A stretch of DNA of 64,000 nucleotides from Simplicispira suum. GTDB taxonomy: Bacteria > Pseudomonadota > Gammaproteobacteria > Burkholderiales > Burkholderiaceae_C. The notes below the pieces were generated by a model. That model ran no database searches. It worked only from the letters and a program-made list of their open reading frames with translations, and was not told the DNA's origin. This document shows positions 13,457 to 22,977 of the stretch, piece after piece (position 1 is the stretch's first letter; every line of letters begins with the position of its first letter). A program made the position numbers and the translations under genes. Location of the stretch: contig NZ_CP027669.1 in assembly GCF_003008595.1 (NCBI RefSeq), positions 2,418,001 to 2,482,000 of the forward strand, given 5' to 3'.

Positions 13457-14398
13457 TCAGGCCGCAAGTACCGCAATCTTGGGCAGCTCGTCTGGATCCA
13501 TGGCTTCGGGCAGACTGCCGCCCCGGTAGATGGGCTGCGCTGGGCGCGCCAGCAGATCGCGCACAAAGTTGGGTTGCGCCAGCAGCGCCTGGTGCGTCGC
13601 GCCGTTGTAGAGTTGCAAGCCGTCCAGGCCGCGCTCGGCAATGCGAATGTCGACGGTCTCGCTGCTGAGCAGCGCCGGGTCGGTGCTGTCCGACGCCATG
13701 GCCATGCACCACAGCGTGCCGTAGAGCGGCACGTACTGAAGGTACGGTCGCACGATGGGAAATGCTGCGCGCAGCGATGCGGCAATGCGCGCCATGGATT
13801 GCGGCAGGTGGATGGGCGAGCCCAGGTGCAGCGACAGCACGCCGCCAGGCGACAGTACCCGTCGGCAGGCCAGGTAGAACTCCACGGTGTAGAGATCGAG
13901 CGCCGGACCAAACGGGTCGGTCAAATCCAGCACGATCTGGTCGAATGTTTCGCTGCAGCCCGTGATCAGCGCGCGCGCATCGCCCAGGCGAATCTCCAGG
14001 CGCGGGTCGTCCAGCGCACCGTGGTGAATGCCGCCCAGCCAGGCCCGTGCCATGGCGATCACTTCGGCGTCGAGTTCGGCCAGGACGACGCGCTCCATGC
14101 TGGGGTGCTTGAGCAGTTCTTCTGCCGCACCGCCGTCGCCTCCGCCCACCACCAGCGCGTTGCGCGGCCCTGGGTGCGCGATGGCGGGCAGGTGCACCAT
14201 GGGCTCATGGTAAAAAAACTCATCGCGCTCCGAGGTCATGAAACAGCCGTCGATGCGCATCACGCGGCCAAACAGCGCGTTGTCGAAGACCTCAATGTGC
14301 TGCCACTGCGACTGCTTTTGGGCCAGCAGTTCGCCTGCACGCAGGTAAAAGCCGAAGTCGGGCGTCAGTCGCTCGGCAAGGTATCGCGGTTGAGTCAT
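13457..14398 (-). CDS. speE: Polyamine aminopropyltransferase (spermidine synthase)
   Basis: The protein has 313 residues. It transfers the aminopropyl group of decarboxylated S-adenosylmethionine to putrescine. The N-terminal beta-hairpin domain contains QHIEVFDNALFGRVMRIDGCFMTSERDEFFYHEPMVH. The Rossmann domain has the nucleotide motif LVVGGGDGGAAEELLKH, the acidic LAELDAEVI and the catalytic region FDQIVLDLTDPFGPA. speD, which provides the aminopropyl donor, lies upstream on the same strand; a dispersed repeat occupies the 163 bp between them. The two steps form one pathway and the genes probably share a transcript. Confidence 0.95.
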   Translation of the reverse strand: MTQPRYLAERLTPDFGFYLRAGELLAQKQSQWQHIEVFDNALFGRVMRIDGCFMTSERDEFFYHEPMVHLPAIAHPGPRNALVVGGGDGGAAEELLKHPSMERVVLAELDAEVIAMARAWLGGIHHGALDDPRLEIRLGDARALITGCSETFDQIVLDLTDPFGPALDLYTVEFYLACRRVLSPGGVLSLHLGSPIHLPQSMARIAASLRAAFPIVRPYLQYVPLYGTLWCMAMASDSTDPALLSSETVDIRIAERGLDGLQLYNGATHQALLAQPNFVRDLLARPAQPIYRGGSLPEAMDPDELPKIAVLAA

Positions 14399-14411
14399 GG
14401 CAGTCTAAAAA

Positions 14412-14560
14412 GGCAATGCCGTTGAAACGAGCGCGTCCAACAAGCATTGAACGCCGCGCAAGCGCCGCCCCGCCGCGCTGGCGTTGTCTCCTTTCCCGAA
14501 TCGCAAAGCGATTCGAGAGAAGGGGAAAGGCGCTGAAGGCGACTCAGGGGATGCCTCATG
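14412..14560 (-). repeat. Dispersed ~130-bp GC-rich intergenic repeat, copy 2 (inverted)
   Basis: The reverse complement aligns over its whole length with the copy at 11793: cccctgag...cgcc...ccccttctctcg, then cgccagcgc-ggcggggcgg, then a shared tail gtttcaacggca. It occupies nearly all of the speD-speE gap. Confidence 0.6.
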
Positions 14561-14561
14561 T

Positions 14562-14969
14562 TCAAGCCCGCTCAACCCGGTGCAGATGCGGATCTGCCGG
14601 GCTGAACGCGGCCTGGATGTCGTCAAACAATTGCTGTGCCTTGGGACGGTTGTTGGTCGAATAGTTGCAGACGTAGACGTCCAGCGTCACATAGCCCGCT
14701 TCAGGCCAGGTATGAATGGACAGATGCGATTCGGCCAGTACCACGACTCCAGTCACGCCGCCACCTTCGCCGAAGCTGTGAAACAGGCTGCCCACTGCGG
14801 TCAATTCGGCGGCGGCCACGCGTTCCTTGCAAAAATTTTCCAGGTAAGCGGCGTCAAGCATCAGGCGGCTGTCACATAGGCAGCCGTAGAGATCCCCGAT
14901 CAGATGCAAGCCAGTGGCTTGGCGTATCAAGGGGCGCACAGCAGAGACCAGCGTGGAAACAGGGGGCAT
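14562..14969 (-). CDS. speD: S-adenosylmethionine decarboxylase proenzyme
   Basis: The protein has 135 residues, the short prokaryotic class 1B (SpeH-type) enzyme. It self-cleaves at a Glu-Ser bond to make the pyruvoyl cofactor; the processing site is AESHLSIHTWPEAGY, with the serine near residue 79. Other conserved parts are GLHLIGDLYGC, TAVGSLFHSFGEGGGVTGVVVL and YVTLDVYVCNYS. The product, decarboxylated SAM, feeds SpeE encoded downstream. The start codon is preceded by ggaact, a weak ribosome site. About 350 bp of non-coding DNA separates it from the divergent mla operon. Confidence 0.95.
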   Translation of the reverse strand: MPPVSTLVSAVRPLIRQATGLHLIGDLYGCLCDSRLMLDAAYLENFCKERVAAAELTAVGSLFHSFGEGGGVTGVVVLAESHLSIHTWPEAGYVTLDVYVCNYSTNNRPKAQQLFDDIQAAFSPADPHLHRVERA

Positions 14970-15319
14970 GGGTTGGAGTTCCTTATTCTTGCGGTTGGCA
15001 AAAACCGGCGCGCCGCCCTAGCGGCTGCACCGAACGCAGCGCGCTGACAGTTGCCAGGGAACATGGGGAGCGCAGCGCTTGCGCCCTCGGGTTCAGGTGG
15101 CGTTCTAGCAACGCCGGGGCAAGGCTGACAGCGCTCCGCCCGGCGAAGCAGGCGGGGTCTGGTGCGGATCGATGCGGTGCAGCGTCCACGCCAGGAGCGC
15201 TTTCGCACCCCTGCCAGAACCTGAAATTATAGCCAGCAGGGAAGGGACGCCGGATGGCGTATGGGTAATTCCCCTATGATGGCTGGTTTGCCGTCATTTG
15301 GCGGTCTGCCCGCTTGTCC
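14970..15319. other. Divergent intergenic region between speD and mlaF
   Basis: These 350 bases hold no credible coding frame. The region must contain the promoters for speD (leftward) and mlaF (rightward). It is GC-rich with several short imperfect inverted repeats, and I see no confident -35/-10 pair, riboswitch or terminator. Confidence 0.5.
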
Positions 15320-16153
15320 ATGCCCACGCCCTCTTTCTCCTCCCCCGACGCACTCGTCGAGCTGCGCGGGGTGCACTTTGGCTACGACGAACGCGAGGTC
15401 CTGAGCGGGCTTTCTCTTCGCGTGCCGCGCGGCAAGATCACAGCGATCATGGGCGCTTCCGGGGGCGGGAAAACCACCGTGTTGCGCCTCGTCGGCGGGC
15501 AGCAGCGTGCCCATCGCGGCGCGGTGCTGTTTGATGGTGAGGACATCGGGCAAATGAACGATGAGCAGCTGTATCGCGCACGCCGTCGCATGGGCATGCT
15601 GTTTCAGTACGGAGCCCTGTTCACCGATCTCGACGTGTTTGAAAACGTTGCCTTCCCATTGCGCGAGCACACCGATTTGTCTGAAGCCTTGGTGCGCGAC
15701 ATCGTGCTCATGAAGTTGCACGCCGTGGGATTGCGTGGTGCGCGTGATCTCATGCCATCGCAGATCTCGGGCGGCATGGCGCGGCGCGTGGCTTTGGCGC
15801 GCTCGATTGCGCTCGACCCGGAACTGGTGATGTACGACGAGCCTTTTGCCGGGCTGGACCCGATTTCGCTGGGCACGGCGGCCGAGCTGATTCGCCGCCT
15901 CAATGACGCCATGGGCTTGACCACCATTCTTGTTTCGCACGATCTGGAAGCCACGCTGCAGCTTGCTGACCAAGTGGTCATCCTCGGCCCCGGCCGCGTG
16001 GCGGCCCAGGGCACACCCGCTGAAGTGCGTGCCAGCACCGACCCCCTGGTGCACCAGTTCGTGCACGCGCTTCCCACCGGGCCGGTGCCGTTTCATTACG
16101 CCGGCCCCAGCATCGACCAGGACTTTGGTCCACAACAGGGGGCGCAGCCATGA
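15320..16153 (+). CDS. mlaF: Phospholipid ABC transporter ATP-binding protein MlaF
   Basis: The protein has 277 residues from the ATG at 15320; a TTG at 15314 is the alternative. It is the ATPase of the inner-membrane MlaFEDB complex, which moves phospholipids between the outer and inner membranes to keep outer-membrane asymmetry. Walker A is MGASGGGKTTVLRLVGG, the signature ISGGMARRVALARSIALDPE, and Walker B VMYDEPFAGLDPIS. The MlaF-typical GALFTDLDVFENVAFPLREHT block is present. It overlaps mlaE by ATGA, and the full Mla gene set follows. Confidence 0.95.
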   Translation: MPTPSFSSPDALVELRGVHFGYDEREVLSGLSLRVPRGKITAIMGASGGGKTTVLRLVGGQQRAHRGAVLFDGEDIGQMNDEQLYRARRRMGMLFQYGALFTDLDVFENVAFPLREHTDLSEALVRDIVLMKLHAVGLRGARDLMPSQISGGMARRVALARSIALDPELVMYDEPFAGLDPISLGTAAELIRRLNDAMGLTTILVSHDLEATLQLADQVVILGPGRVAAQGTPAEVRASTDPLVHQFVHALPTGPVPFHYAGPSIDQDFGPQQGAQP

Positions 16154-16932
16154 GCTGGTTTCGTCCTGCCGATATGGGCTTCGCCGTACGCAGCCTGCTC
16201 ACAAGGGTGGGCAGCGCCACCGGTTTGTTCGTCCGCCTGGTGGCGTTGCTGCCCGCCGCGGCGCGCCGGCCGGGTCTGGTGCGCGACCAGATTCACTTTC
16301 TGGGCAACTATTCGCTGGGCATCATTGCCGTCTCCGGCTTGTTCGTCGGCTTTGTACTGGCGCTGCAGGGCTACTACACGCTGGAGGGCTTCGGTTCGAC
16401 CGAGGCGCTGGGCCAGCTCGTGGCGCTGAGCTTGCTGCGCGAACTGGGCCCGGTGATCACGGCACTGCTCTTTGCTGGCCGCGCTGGTACCTCGCTCACC
16501 GCTGAAATCGGCCTGATGCGGGCGGGTGAGCAGCTCAGCGCCATGGAAATGATGGCCGTGGACCCGGTGCGCCGCATTCTGGCGCCGCGCTTCTGGGCCG
16601 GCGTGATTGCCATGCCGGTGCTGGCGGCGGTTTTCAGTGCAGTGGGTGTCATGGGCGGCTGGGCAGTGGCGGTGCCACTGATTGGTGTGGACTCTGGGTC
16701 TTTCTGGAGCCAGATGCAGGGCGGGGTCGATGTCTTTCGCGACGTGGGCAATGGGGTGGTCAAGAGTGTGGTGTTTGGCTTCGTCGTCACCTTCGTGGCG
16801 CTCTTGCAGGGCTACACCGCCAAACCCACGCCCGAAGGGGTCGCGCGCGCCACCACGCGCACTGTGGTGGTGGCTTCGCTTTCGGTACTGGCCATGGATT
16901 TCGTGTTGACGGCATTGATGTTCAGTCTCTGA
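16150..16932 (+). CDS. mlaE: Phospholipid ABC transporter permease MlaE
   Basis: The protein has 260 residues. It is the membrane-spanning permease of the Mla system (MlaE/TtgY family): QIHFLGNYSLGIIAVSGLFVGFVLALQGYYTLEGFG, then LVALSLLRELGPVITALLFAGRAGTSLTAEIGLMRAGEQLSAMEMMAVDPVRR and the C-terminal VVVASLSVLAMDFVLTALMFSL. The ELGPV and GLM-x3-QLSAMEMM motifs are family hallmarks. The start overlaps mlaF by 4 bases, and mlaD begins 34 bp downstream. Confidence 0.95.
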   Translation: MSWFRPADMGFAVRSLLTRVGSATGLFVRLVALLPAAARRPGLVRDQIHFLGNYSLGIIAVSGLFVGFVLALQGYYTLEGFGSTEALGQLVALSLLRELGPVITALLFAGRAGTSLTAEIGLMRAGEQLSAMEMMAVDPVRRILAPRFWAGVIAMPVLAAVFSAVGVMGGWAVAVPLIGVDSGSFWSQMQGGVDVFRDVGNGVVKSVVFGFVVTFVALLQGYTAKPTPEGVARATTRTVVVASLSVLAMDFVLTALMFSL

Positions 16933-16966
16933 ACCGCCGCCAGCTGCAAGAAAAGGATTGATTCAA

Positions 16967-17455
16967 ATGCAAAAGTCGCGAACCGATGTCTGGGTGGGCT
17001 TGTTTGTGATGCTGGGCGCTGCGGCGCTGGTGTTTCTGGCGCTGCAGTCGGCCAACCTGCTGCAGCTTGATTTCCGATCGGGCTACCGTGTGACGGCACG
17101 CTTCGACAACATCGGCGGCCTCAAGCCAAAGGCGGCGGTGCGCAGCGCCGGCGTTGTTGTCGGGCGTGTGGAGTCGATCACGTTTGACGACAAGATTTAC
17201 CAGGCCACGGTGACGATTGCGATCCAGGATCGCTATGCTTTCCCCAAAGACAGCTCGCTCAAGATACTGACCAGCGGCTTGCTGGGCGAGCAATACCTTG
17301 GCATCGAGGCGGGACCGGATGAAAAAATGCTGGTCGAAGGCGATCGCATCGTGGCGACGCAGTCGGCCGTGGTGCTGGAAAATCTGATCAGCCAATTCCT
17401 CTACAGCAAAGCGGCCGACGCCACGCCATCCGGCGACGGGGCTGCCCACAAATAA
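16967..17455 (+). CDS. mlaD: Phospholipid-binding MCE protein MlaD
   Basis: The protein has 162 residues from the ATG at 16967; an in-frame TTG lies 9 bases earlier. One N-terminal membrane anchor (VWVGLFVMLGAAALVFLALQSANLL) is followed by a single MCE domain: YRVTARFDNIGGLKPKAAVRSAGVVVGRV and ILTSGLLGEQYLGIEAG. MlaD forms the hexameric periplasmic lipid channel on MlaFE. It is somewhat shorter than the E. coli protein (about 183 residues). Confidence 0.94.
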   Translation: MQKSRTDVWVGLFVMLGAAALVFLALQSANLLQLDFRSGYRVTARFDNIGGLKPKAAVRSAGVVVGRVESITFDDKIYQATVTIAIQDRYAFPKDSSLKILTSGLLGEQYLGIEAGPDEKMLVEGDRIVATQSAVVLENLISQFLYSKAADATPSGDGAAHK

Positions 17456-17475
17456 AACCCGTGATGTACCCCCAT

Positions 17476-18216
17476 ATGAAAAAAATCCTGATGGCACTTG
17501 CGCTGGGCAGCGCGCTGGCCGGCTGCGCCAGTGGCCCAAACCGCAATCCAGCCGATCCGTTGGAGCCCTACAACCGCAAAATGAGCGAGTTCAACGAGAC
17601 GGTCGATCGGGCCGTGCTCAAGCCCGTGGCCACGGCTTACCAGGAAGCCACGCCGGTGCTGGTGCGCACGGGGGTGAGCAACTTCTTTGCCAACCTGGGC
17701 GACGCCTGGTCGTTTGTCAACAACAGCTTGCAGCTGAGGGTCGAGCCTGCGGTCACGAGCTTTTTTCGCTTTGCCATCAACAGCACCATGGGGCTTGCCG
17801 GAGTGCTGGACGTGGCAAGCGAAATGGGTATGGATCGCTACAAGCAGGACTTCGGCCTGACCCTGGGGCGCTGGGGCGTTCCCACCGGTCCGTATTTCGT
17901 TCTGCCCATCCTGGGGCCGTCCACCATTCGTGACACGGCCGCGCTGCCAGTGGATATGTGGGGCAATCCCCTCTCGATGGTCGATCCAGTTTCGGCGCGC
18001 AACAGTCTGTATGCGCTGCGCGCCGTCGACGCACGCGCCAATCTGCTGCGGGCCGGACGGGTGCTCGACAGTGCAGCCCTCGACAAATACAGCTTCACCC
18101 GCGAGGTCTACCTCCAGGTGCGCCGCGAAGAAAGCGGCCGATTCAAGCGCCCTGCGGACGCGCTGCCAAGTGACGGTAGCCTGCCATCCGAGCCCGAAGC
18201 GGGCGAGGTTCGCTAG
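17476..18216 (+). CDS. mlaA: Outer-membrane lipoprotein MlaA (VacJ)
   Basis: The protein has 246 residues from ATG 17476, which gives the clean lipoprotein signal MKKILMALALGSALAGC; starts at 17461 and 17464 are possible. MlaA is the outer-membrane component that takes mislocalised phospholipids from the outer leaflet and passes them to MlaC. Family motifs are DPLEPYNRKMSEFNETVDRAVLKPVATAY, the NFFANLGD-x-W-x-FVNN segment, FRFAINSTMGLAGVLDVASEMG and FGLTLGRWGVPTGPYFVLPILGPSTIRD. Having mlaA inside the mlaFED cluster is normal in Burkholderiales, whereas in E. coli it lies elsewhere. Confidence 0.95.
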   Translation: MKKILMALALGSALAGCASGPNRNPADPLEPYNRKMSEFNETVDRAVLKPVATAYQEATPVLVRTGVSNFFANLGDAWSFVNNSLQLRVEPAVTSFFRFAINSTMGLAGVLDVASEMGMDRYKQDFGLTLGRWGVPTGPYFVLPILGPSTIRDTAALPVDMWGNPLSMVDPVSARNSLYALRAVDARANLLRAGRVLDSAALDKYSFTREVYLQVRREESGRFKRPADALPSDGSLPSEPEAGEVR

Positions 18217-18302
18217 GACGGGTGGGCGGCTTGCACTTGCTTGCATCTGCGTTGCCGGCCGACGCATTTCGTGTGCCTTCCTGTCACACAATGATTTTTT
18301 AG

Positions 18303-18316
18303 GCCGCGAACGCGGC
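18303..18316. promoter_or_regulatory. Short perfect hairpin before mlaC
   Basis: The sequence gccgcgaacgcggc can form a 5-6 bp GC stem with a tiny loop, 18 bp before the mlaC start codon. No run of T follows, so it is not a terminator. It may affect mlaC translation or mark a processing site. Confidence 0.3.
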
Positions 18317-18334
18317 AAATTCAGGAGAGTTTGA

Positions 18335-18964
18335 ATGATGAGTGGATTCTTGAGCCGCCTCGTGGCTCTGGTGCTTGCATTGGTGGCCTTGCAGCCCGCA
18401 TTGGCCGCGCAGGAAGCACCTGATGCGCTGGTGCGTCGGCTGTCCAGTGAGGTGCTGAACGAGTTGCGCGCCGATCCGGCGCTGAAGGCGGGCAATATCG
18501 ATCACATCATCGCGCTGGTCGACAAAAGCGTGATGCCCAATGTGAACTTCCGCCGCATGACGGCTGCCGCCGTGGGACCGGCTTGGCGCCGCGCTACGCC
18601 TGCGCAGCAGGCACGGCTGCAGGAAGGCTTCAAGACCTTGCTGATCCGTACCTATTCGGGCGCTCTGGCGCAGGTGGGCGACCAGACCGTGGTTGTCAAG
18701 CCGCTGCGGGCCGCGCCTGAGGACACAGATGTGCTGGTGCGCACCGAGGTGCGCGGCCGGGGCGACCCGGTGCAGCTCGACTACCGACTGGAGAAAACGC
18801 CGGGCGAGGGTGCTGGCTGGAAGATCTACAACCTCAACGTGCTCGGCGTCTGGCTGGTGGAAACCTACCGCAGTCAGTTTGCGCAGGAGATCAATGCCCA
18901 CGGCATCGACGGCCTGATCGAAACGCTGGAAGCGCGCAACAAAAGCAATGCAGCCAAGGGCTGA
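18335..18964 (+). CDS. mlaC: Periplasmic phospholipid-binding protein MlaC
   Basis: The protein has 209 residues and a Sec signal peptide (FLSRLVALVLALVALQPALAAQ). MlaC shuttles phospholipids through the periplasm between MlaA and MlaFEDB. Conserved blocks are VMPNVNFRRMTAAAVGPAWRRATPAQQARLQEGFKTLLIRTYSGAL, DYRLEKTPGEGAGWKIYNLNVLGVWLVETYRSQFAQEI and GIDGLIETLEARN. A good ribosome site (aggaga) precedes the ATG. The 118-bp gap after mlaA contains a small GC hairpin. Confidence 0.94.
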   Translation: MMSGFLSRLVALVLALVALQPALAAQEAPDALVRRLSSEVLNELRADPALKAGNIDHIIALVDKSVMPNVNFRRMTAAAVGPAWRRATPAQQARLQEGFKTLLIRTYSGALAQVGDQTVVVKPLRAAPEDTDVLVRTEVRGRGDPVQLDYRLEKTPGEGAGWKIYNLNVLGVWLVETYRSQFAQEINAHGIDGLIETLEARNKSNAAKG

Positions 18965-18968
18965 TGCC

Positions 18969-19253
18969 ATGGCAGACGCGTTGACTCTGCCGGACGAACT
19001 GACCCTGCGCCAGGCGAGCAGCACCTTGACGCGCCTGCTTGGCGCCCTCAAGGCGCAGCCCCAAGGTCAGGGCGTGCGCATTGACGCTGCGCCGCTGCGC
19101 GTGTTTGATTCGTCGGCACTGGCCGTTTTGCTGGAGTGCCGGCGCAGCGCGCTGGCCACTGGCCGAGCCTTCGTTGTGGACGGTTTGCCGGCGGCGCTCG
19201 GTGGCCTGGCGGCGCTCTATGGAGTGGAAGCGCTGCTGAACGCGCCGGCCTGA
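18969..19253 (+). CDS. mlaB: STAS-domain protein MlaB
   Basis: The protein has 94 residues from ATG 18969, just after the mlaC stop; an in-frame ATG at 18948 would overlap mlaC. A single STAS domain has the conserved serine region LRVFDSSALAVLLECRRSAL. MlaB is the small cytoplasmic subunit that stabilises MlaF and stimulates its ATPase. The similarity is modest, as usual for MlaB, but position in the operon supports the call. Confidence 0.85.
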   Translation: MADALTLPDELTLRQASSTLTRLLGALKAQPQGQGVRIDAAPLRVFDSSALAVLLECRRSALATGRAFVVDGLPAALGGLAALYGVEALLNAPA

Positions 19254-19316
19254 AGGCTGCGGGTATTCCAGCGCCGCCCGGCGTTTTTCGGGTATCGCCT
19301 AAAATGCCCGGTTCCC

Positions 19317-20279
19317 ATGGCCGCAGTCTCCTTCCAGTCCGTCACCAAGACCTATTCCACGCCCCAAGGCCCATTTCAAGCATTGGACGCGGTTTCCCTG
19401 GACATCGAGGAAGGCGAGTTTTTCGGCCTGCTGGGTCCCAACGGCGCTGGAAAAACCACACTTATCAGCATTCTTGCAGGCTTGGCGCGTGCCACCTCGG
19501 GGCGCGTGCTGGTGCAAGGGGCCGATGTGCAAAGCGACTACGCCAGCGCGCGGCGCAAGTTGGGGGTGGTGCCGCAAGAACTTGTTTTTGACCCATTTTT
19601 CAGCGTGCGGGAAGCCTTGCGCTTTCAGTCGGGCTACTTTGGTGTCCAAAACAACGGCGACTGGATCGACGAGCTGCTGCACAGCCTGGGCCTGGCCGAC
19701 AAGGCGCAGGCCAATATGCGCCAGCTCTCGGGGGGCATGAAGCGGCGCGTGCTGGTGGCTCAGGCCCTGGTGCACAAGCCGCCCATCATCGTGCTGGACG
19801 AGCCCACCGCCGGGGTGGACGTGGAGTTGCGCCAGACGCTGTGGCAGTTCATTGCGAAGCTCAACAAGCAGGGGCACACGGTGCTGCTGACCACACACTA
19901 CCTTGAAGAGGCCGAGGCGCTGTGCAACCGCATTGCCATGCTCAAGCGCGGCCATGTCGTTGCGCTGGACCGCACGTCCGAGCTGCTCAAGGCCGCAGCC
20001 GGCAATGTGCTGGTTTTCAAGACCGACACGCCGCTGCCGCCGACGCTGGTGCCGCTGGCCCGCGTGACGGGCCGGGTGGTGCAAATGGCAGCGCAGGACG
20101 CCCAGGAGGTGGAACGCCACCTGGGGCAACTGCGTCAGGCCGGCGTCGACGTGCAGGACATCGAGATCCGCCGCTCTGACCTGGAGGACGTGTTCCTCAA
20201 TGTCATGGCGGCCAACGCGTCGCCCGGCTGGGAATCCCAAGTGCCCAGCCTGCCCGCTGTGGGGAGGGCCACAGCATGA
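19317..20279 (+). CDS. ABC-2 exporter ATP-binding protein (YadG-like)
   Basis: The protein has 320 residues. It is an ATPase of a two-gene ABC-2 exporter. Walker A is LLGPNGAGKTTLISILAGLARATSG, the signature LSGGMKRRVLVAQALVHKPP, Walker B IIVLDEPTAGVDVELRQTLW, and the H-loop TTHYLEEAEALCNRI. The C-terminal extension (residues about 230-320) is typical of YadG/CcmA-type proteins. It overlaps the permease gene by ATGA. Substrate unknown; this pair often sits beside mla genes in betaproteobacteria, hinting at an envelope role. Confidence 0.9.
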   Translation: MAAVSFQSVTKTYSTPQGPFQALDAVSLDIEEGEFFGLLGPNGAGKTTLISILAGLARATSGRVLVQGADVQSDYASARRKLGVVPQELVFDPFFSVREALRFQSGYFGVQNNGDWIDELLHSLGLADKAQANMRQLSGGMKRRVLVAQALVHKPPIIVLDEPTAGVDVELRQTLWQFIAKLNKQGHTVLLTTHYLEEAEALCNRIAMLKRGHVVALDRTSELLKAAAGNVLVFKTDTPLPPTLVPLARVTGRVVQMAAQDAQEVERHLGQLRQAGVDVQDIEIRRSDLEDVFLNVMAANASPGWESQVPSLPAVGRATA

Positions 20280-21031
20280 GTGGTTGGCGCATGCTGTTTT
20301 ACAAGGAAATTCTGCGTTTCTGGAAAGTGGGTTTCCAGACCGTGGCCGCGCCGGTGATCACTTCGATGCTGTACTTGTTGATCTTCGGCCACGTGCTCGA
20401 AGACCATGTGAAGGTCTACGACCGCATCAGCTACACCACGTTTTTGGTGCCTGGCTTGGTCATGATGAGTGTTTTGCAGAACGCATTCGCGAACAGCTCA
20501 TCGAGCCTGGTGCAAAGCAAGATCATGGGCAGTCTGGTGTTTCAGCTGCTGACACCGCTGTCCCACCTCGCCTGGTTCGTGGCCTATGTAGGCTCTTCGG
20601 TGGTGCGTGGGCTGGCGGTCGGGTTGGGCGTATTGGCGGGTTCGTTTTACTTTGCCACGCCGCAGTTCGCCGCCCCATTGTGGATTCTGGTGTTTGCCTT
20701 GCTGGGCGCCACACTGCTCGCCTCCTTGGGGATCATTGCCGGACTCTGGGCCGACAAGTTCGACCAGATGGCCTCGTTCCAGAACTTCATCATCGTGCCC
20801 ATGACGTTTCTCTCGGGTGTGTTCTATTCAGTTGGCTCGCTGCCGCCATTCTGGAAGGCGGTGAGCCTGTTCAATCCGTTTTTCTACATGATCGACGGCT
20901 TTCGCCATGGCTTCTTTGGCCAGAGCGACGCCTCGCCCTGGCTGAGCCTGGCCATTGTCGGCAGCGCCTGTCTGTGCGTGAGCCTGCTGGCTTTGCACCT
21001 GCTGCGCATTGGCTACAAGATCAGGACATGA
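20276..21031 (+). CDS. ABC-2 exporter permease (YadH-like)
   Basis: The protein has 251 residues. It is an ABC-2 membrane protein with about six membrane segments. It has the N-terminal MLFYKEILRFWKVGFQTVAAPVITSMLYLLIFG, the conserved VPGLVMMSVLQNAFANSSSSLVQSKIMGS and the family motif FQNFIIVPMTFLSGVFYSVGSLPPFWKAVSLFNPFFYMIDGFRHGFFG. It partners with the ATPase encoded immediately upstream. The substrate is not known. Confidence 0.9.
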   Translation: MSGWRMLFYKEILRFWKVGFQTVAAPVITSMLYLLIFGHVLEDHVKVYDRISYTTFLVPGLVMMSVLQNAFANSSSSLVQSKIMGSLVFQLLTPLSHLAWFVAYVGSSVVRGLAVGLGVLAGSFYFATPQFAAPLWILVFALLGATLLASLGIIAGLWADKFDQMASFQNFIIVPMTFLSGVFYSVGSLPPFWKAVSLFNPFFYMIDGFRHGFFGQSDASPWLSLAIVGSACLCVSLLALHLLRIGYKIRT

Positions 21032-21033
21032 GG

Positions 21034-21162
21034 GCATCCCCCTGCGGCGCTGCGCGCCATCCCCCTTCTCTTGCTCGGCTGCGCCACGCGGGAAGGGGGA
21101 CGCCACCGGTGCGGCGGGGCGGCCCTTGCACGGTGGCCGCTAGGCTGGACCGCGCCAGTTCA
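21034..21162 (+). repeat. Dispersed ~130-bp GC-rich intergenic repeat, copy 3
   Basis: It begins catccccctgcggcgctgcg and ends near cgcgccagttcatgcgg, aligned with copies at 11793 and (inverted) 14412. It fills the gap between the exporter permease and the BolA gene. Confidence 0.6.
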
Positions 21163-21200
21163 TGCGGTGTGCATGCTTACCAACCCCTTGGAGAAATCAA

Positions 21201-21446
21201 ATGACCGCCGATCAGATTAAGCAAATCATCAGCGCCGGCCTGCCGTGCGAATACATCACGTTGGAGGGGGACGGCCGCCATTGGTACGCCACCATCGTTT
21301 CGCCCGCGTTCGAAGGTTTGCGCGCCATCCAGCGCCACCAGCGCGTCTACGGCACGCTGGGCAGCAAAATGCAGAGCGACGAAGTGCACGCGCTGTCAAT
21401 GAAGACATTTACCCCCGCCGAATGGGCGGCGCAGACAGCAACCTGA
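21201..21446 (+). CDS. BolA/IbaG family protein
   Basis: The protein has 81 residues from ATG 21201, which follows a good ribosome site (ggagaaatca); the open frame upstream is repeat DNA. It has the BolA-type fold: MTADQIKQIISAGLPCEYITLEGDGRHWYATIVSPAFEGLRAIQRHQRVYGTLG-x-KM, with an invariant His in the QRHQRVY segment. BolA proteins bind Fe-S clusters with monothiol glutaredoxins; the IbaG subfamily sits next to murA, as here. Confidence 0.88.
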   Translation: MTADQIKQIISAGLPCEYITLEGDGRHWYATIVSPAFEGLRAIQRHQRVYGTLGSKMQSDEVHALSMKTFTPAEWAAQTAT

Positions 21447-21458
21447 TCTGGTTCGCTA

Positions 21459-21526
21459 TATTATTAATAGCTTACGGCGCTTTATTCATAAGCGCTAACC
21501 CCTCATTTGACCCATATTTTTAGAAT
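21459..21526 (-). repeat. Comamonadaceae palindromic repeat, copy C (inverted)
   Basis: The core is tagcttacggcgctttattcataagcgctaa with an imperfect stem. Its reverse complement matches the other copies, with the tail agctattaataata. It spans the BolA-murA gap up to 10 bp from the murA start. Confidence 0.6.
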
Positions 21527-21535
21527 ACGCCAAGC

Positions 21536-22816
<1,281 letters not shown>

Positions 22817-22885
22817 GTGCCGTGCCTTGCAAATACGTCTCAGAAAGCCGGCGAAGGTCGCCGCCATGCAGCGTTGCAAATGCGC

Positions 22886-22905
22886 GCGATAGCGCCTGCT
22901 ATCGC
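22886..22905 (+). promoter_or_regulatory. Hairpin in the murA-hisG intergenic region
   Basis: Perfect 8-bp arms gcgatagc and gctatcgc enclose a gcct loop, 73 bp before the hisG start. No run of T follows, so it is not a classical terminator. It may belong to the hisG leader. No his leader peptide with consecutive His codons was found. Confidence 0.35.
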
Positions 22906-22977
22906 TGTGCTTTGCGTCTTGCCTGACGACGATTTCGACGGTTTTTGTTCTTCAATGTATTTACAACGCACGACACC

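Noticed and set aside
13574..14425. Plus-strand open frame across speE
   Set aside because: It is antisense to a clear spermidine synthase, has no domain, and also runs into repeat DNA.
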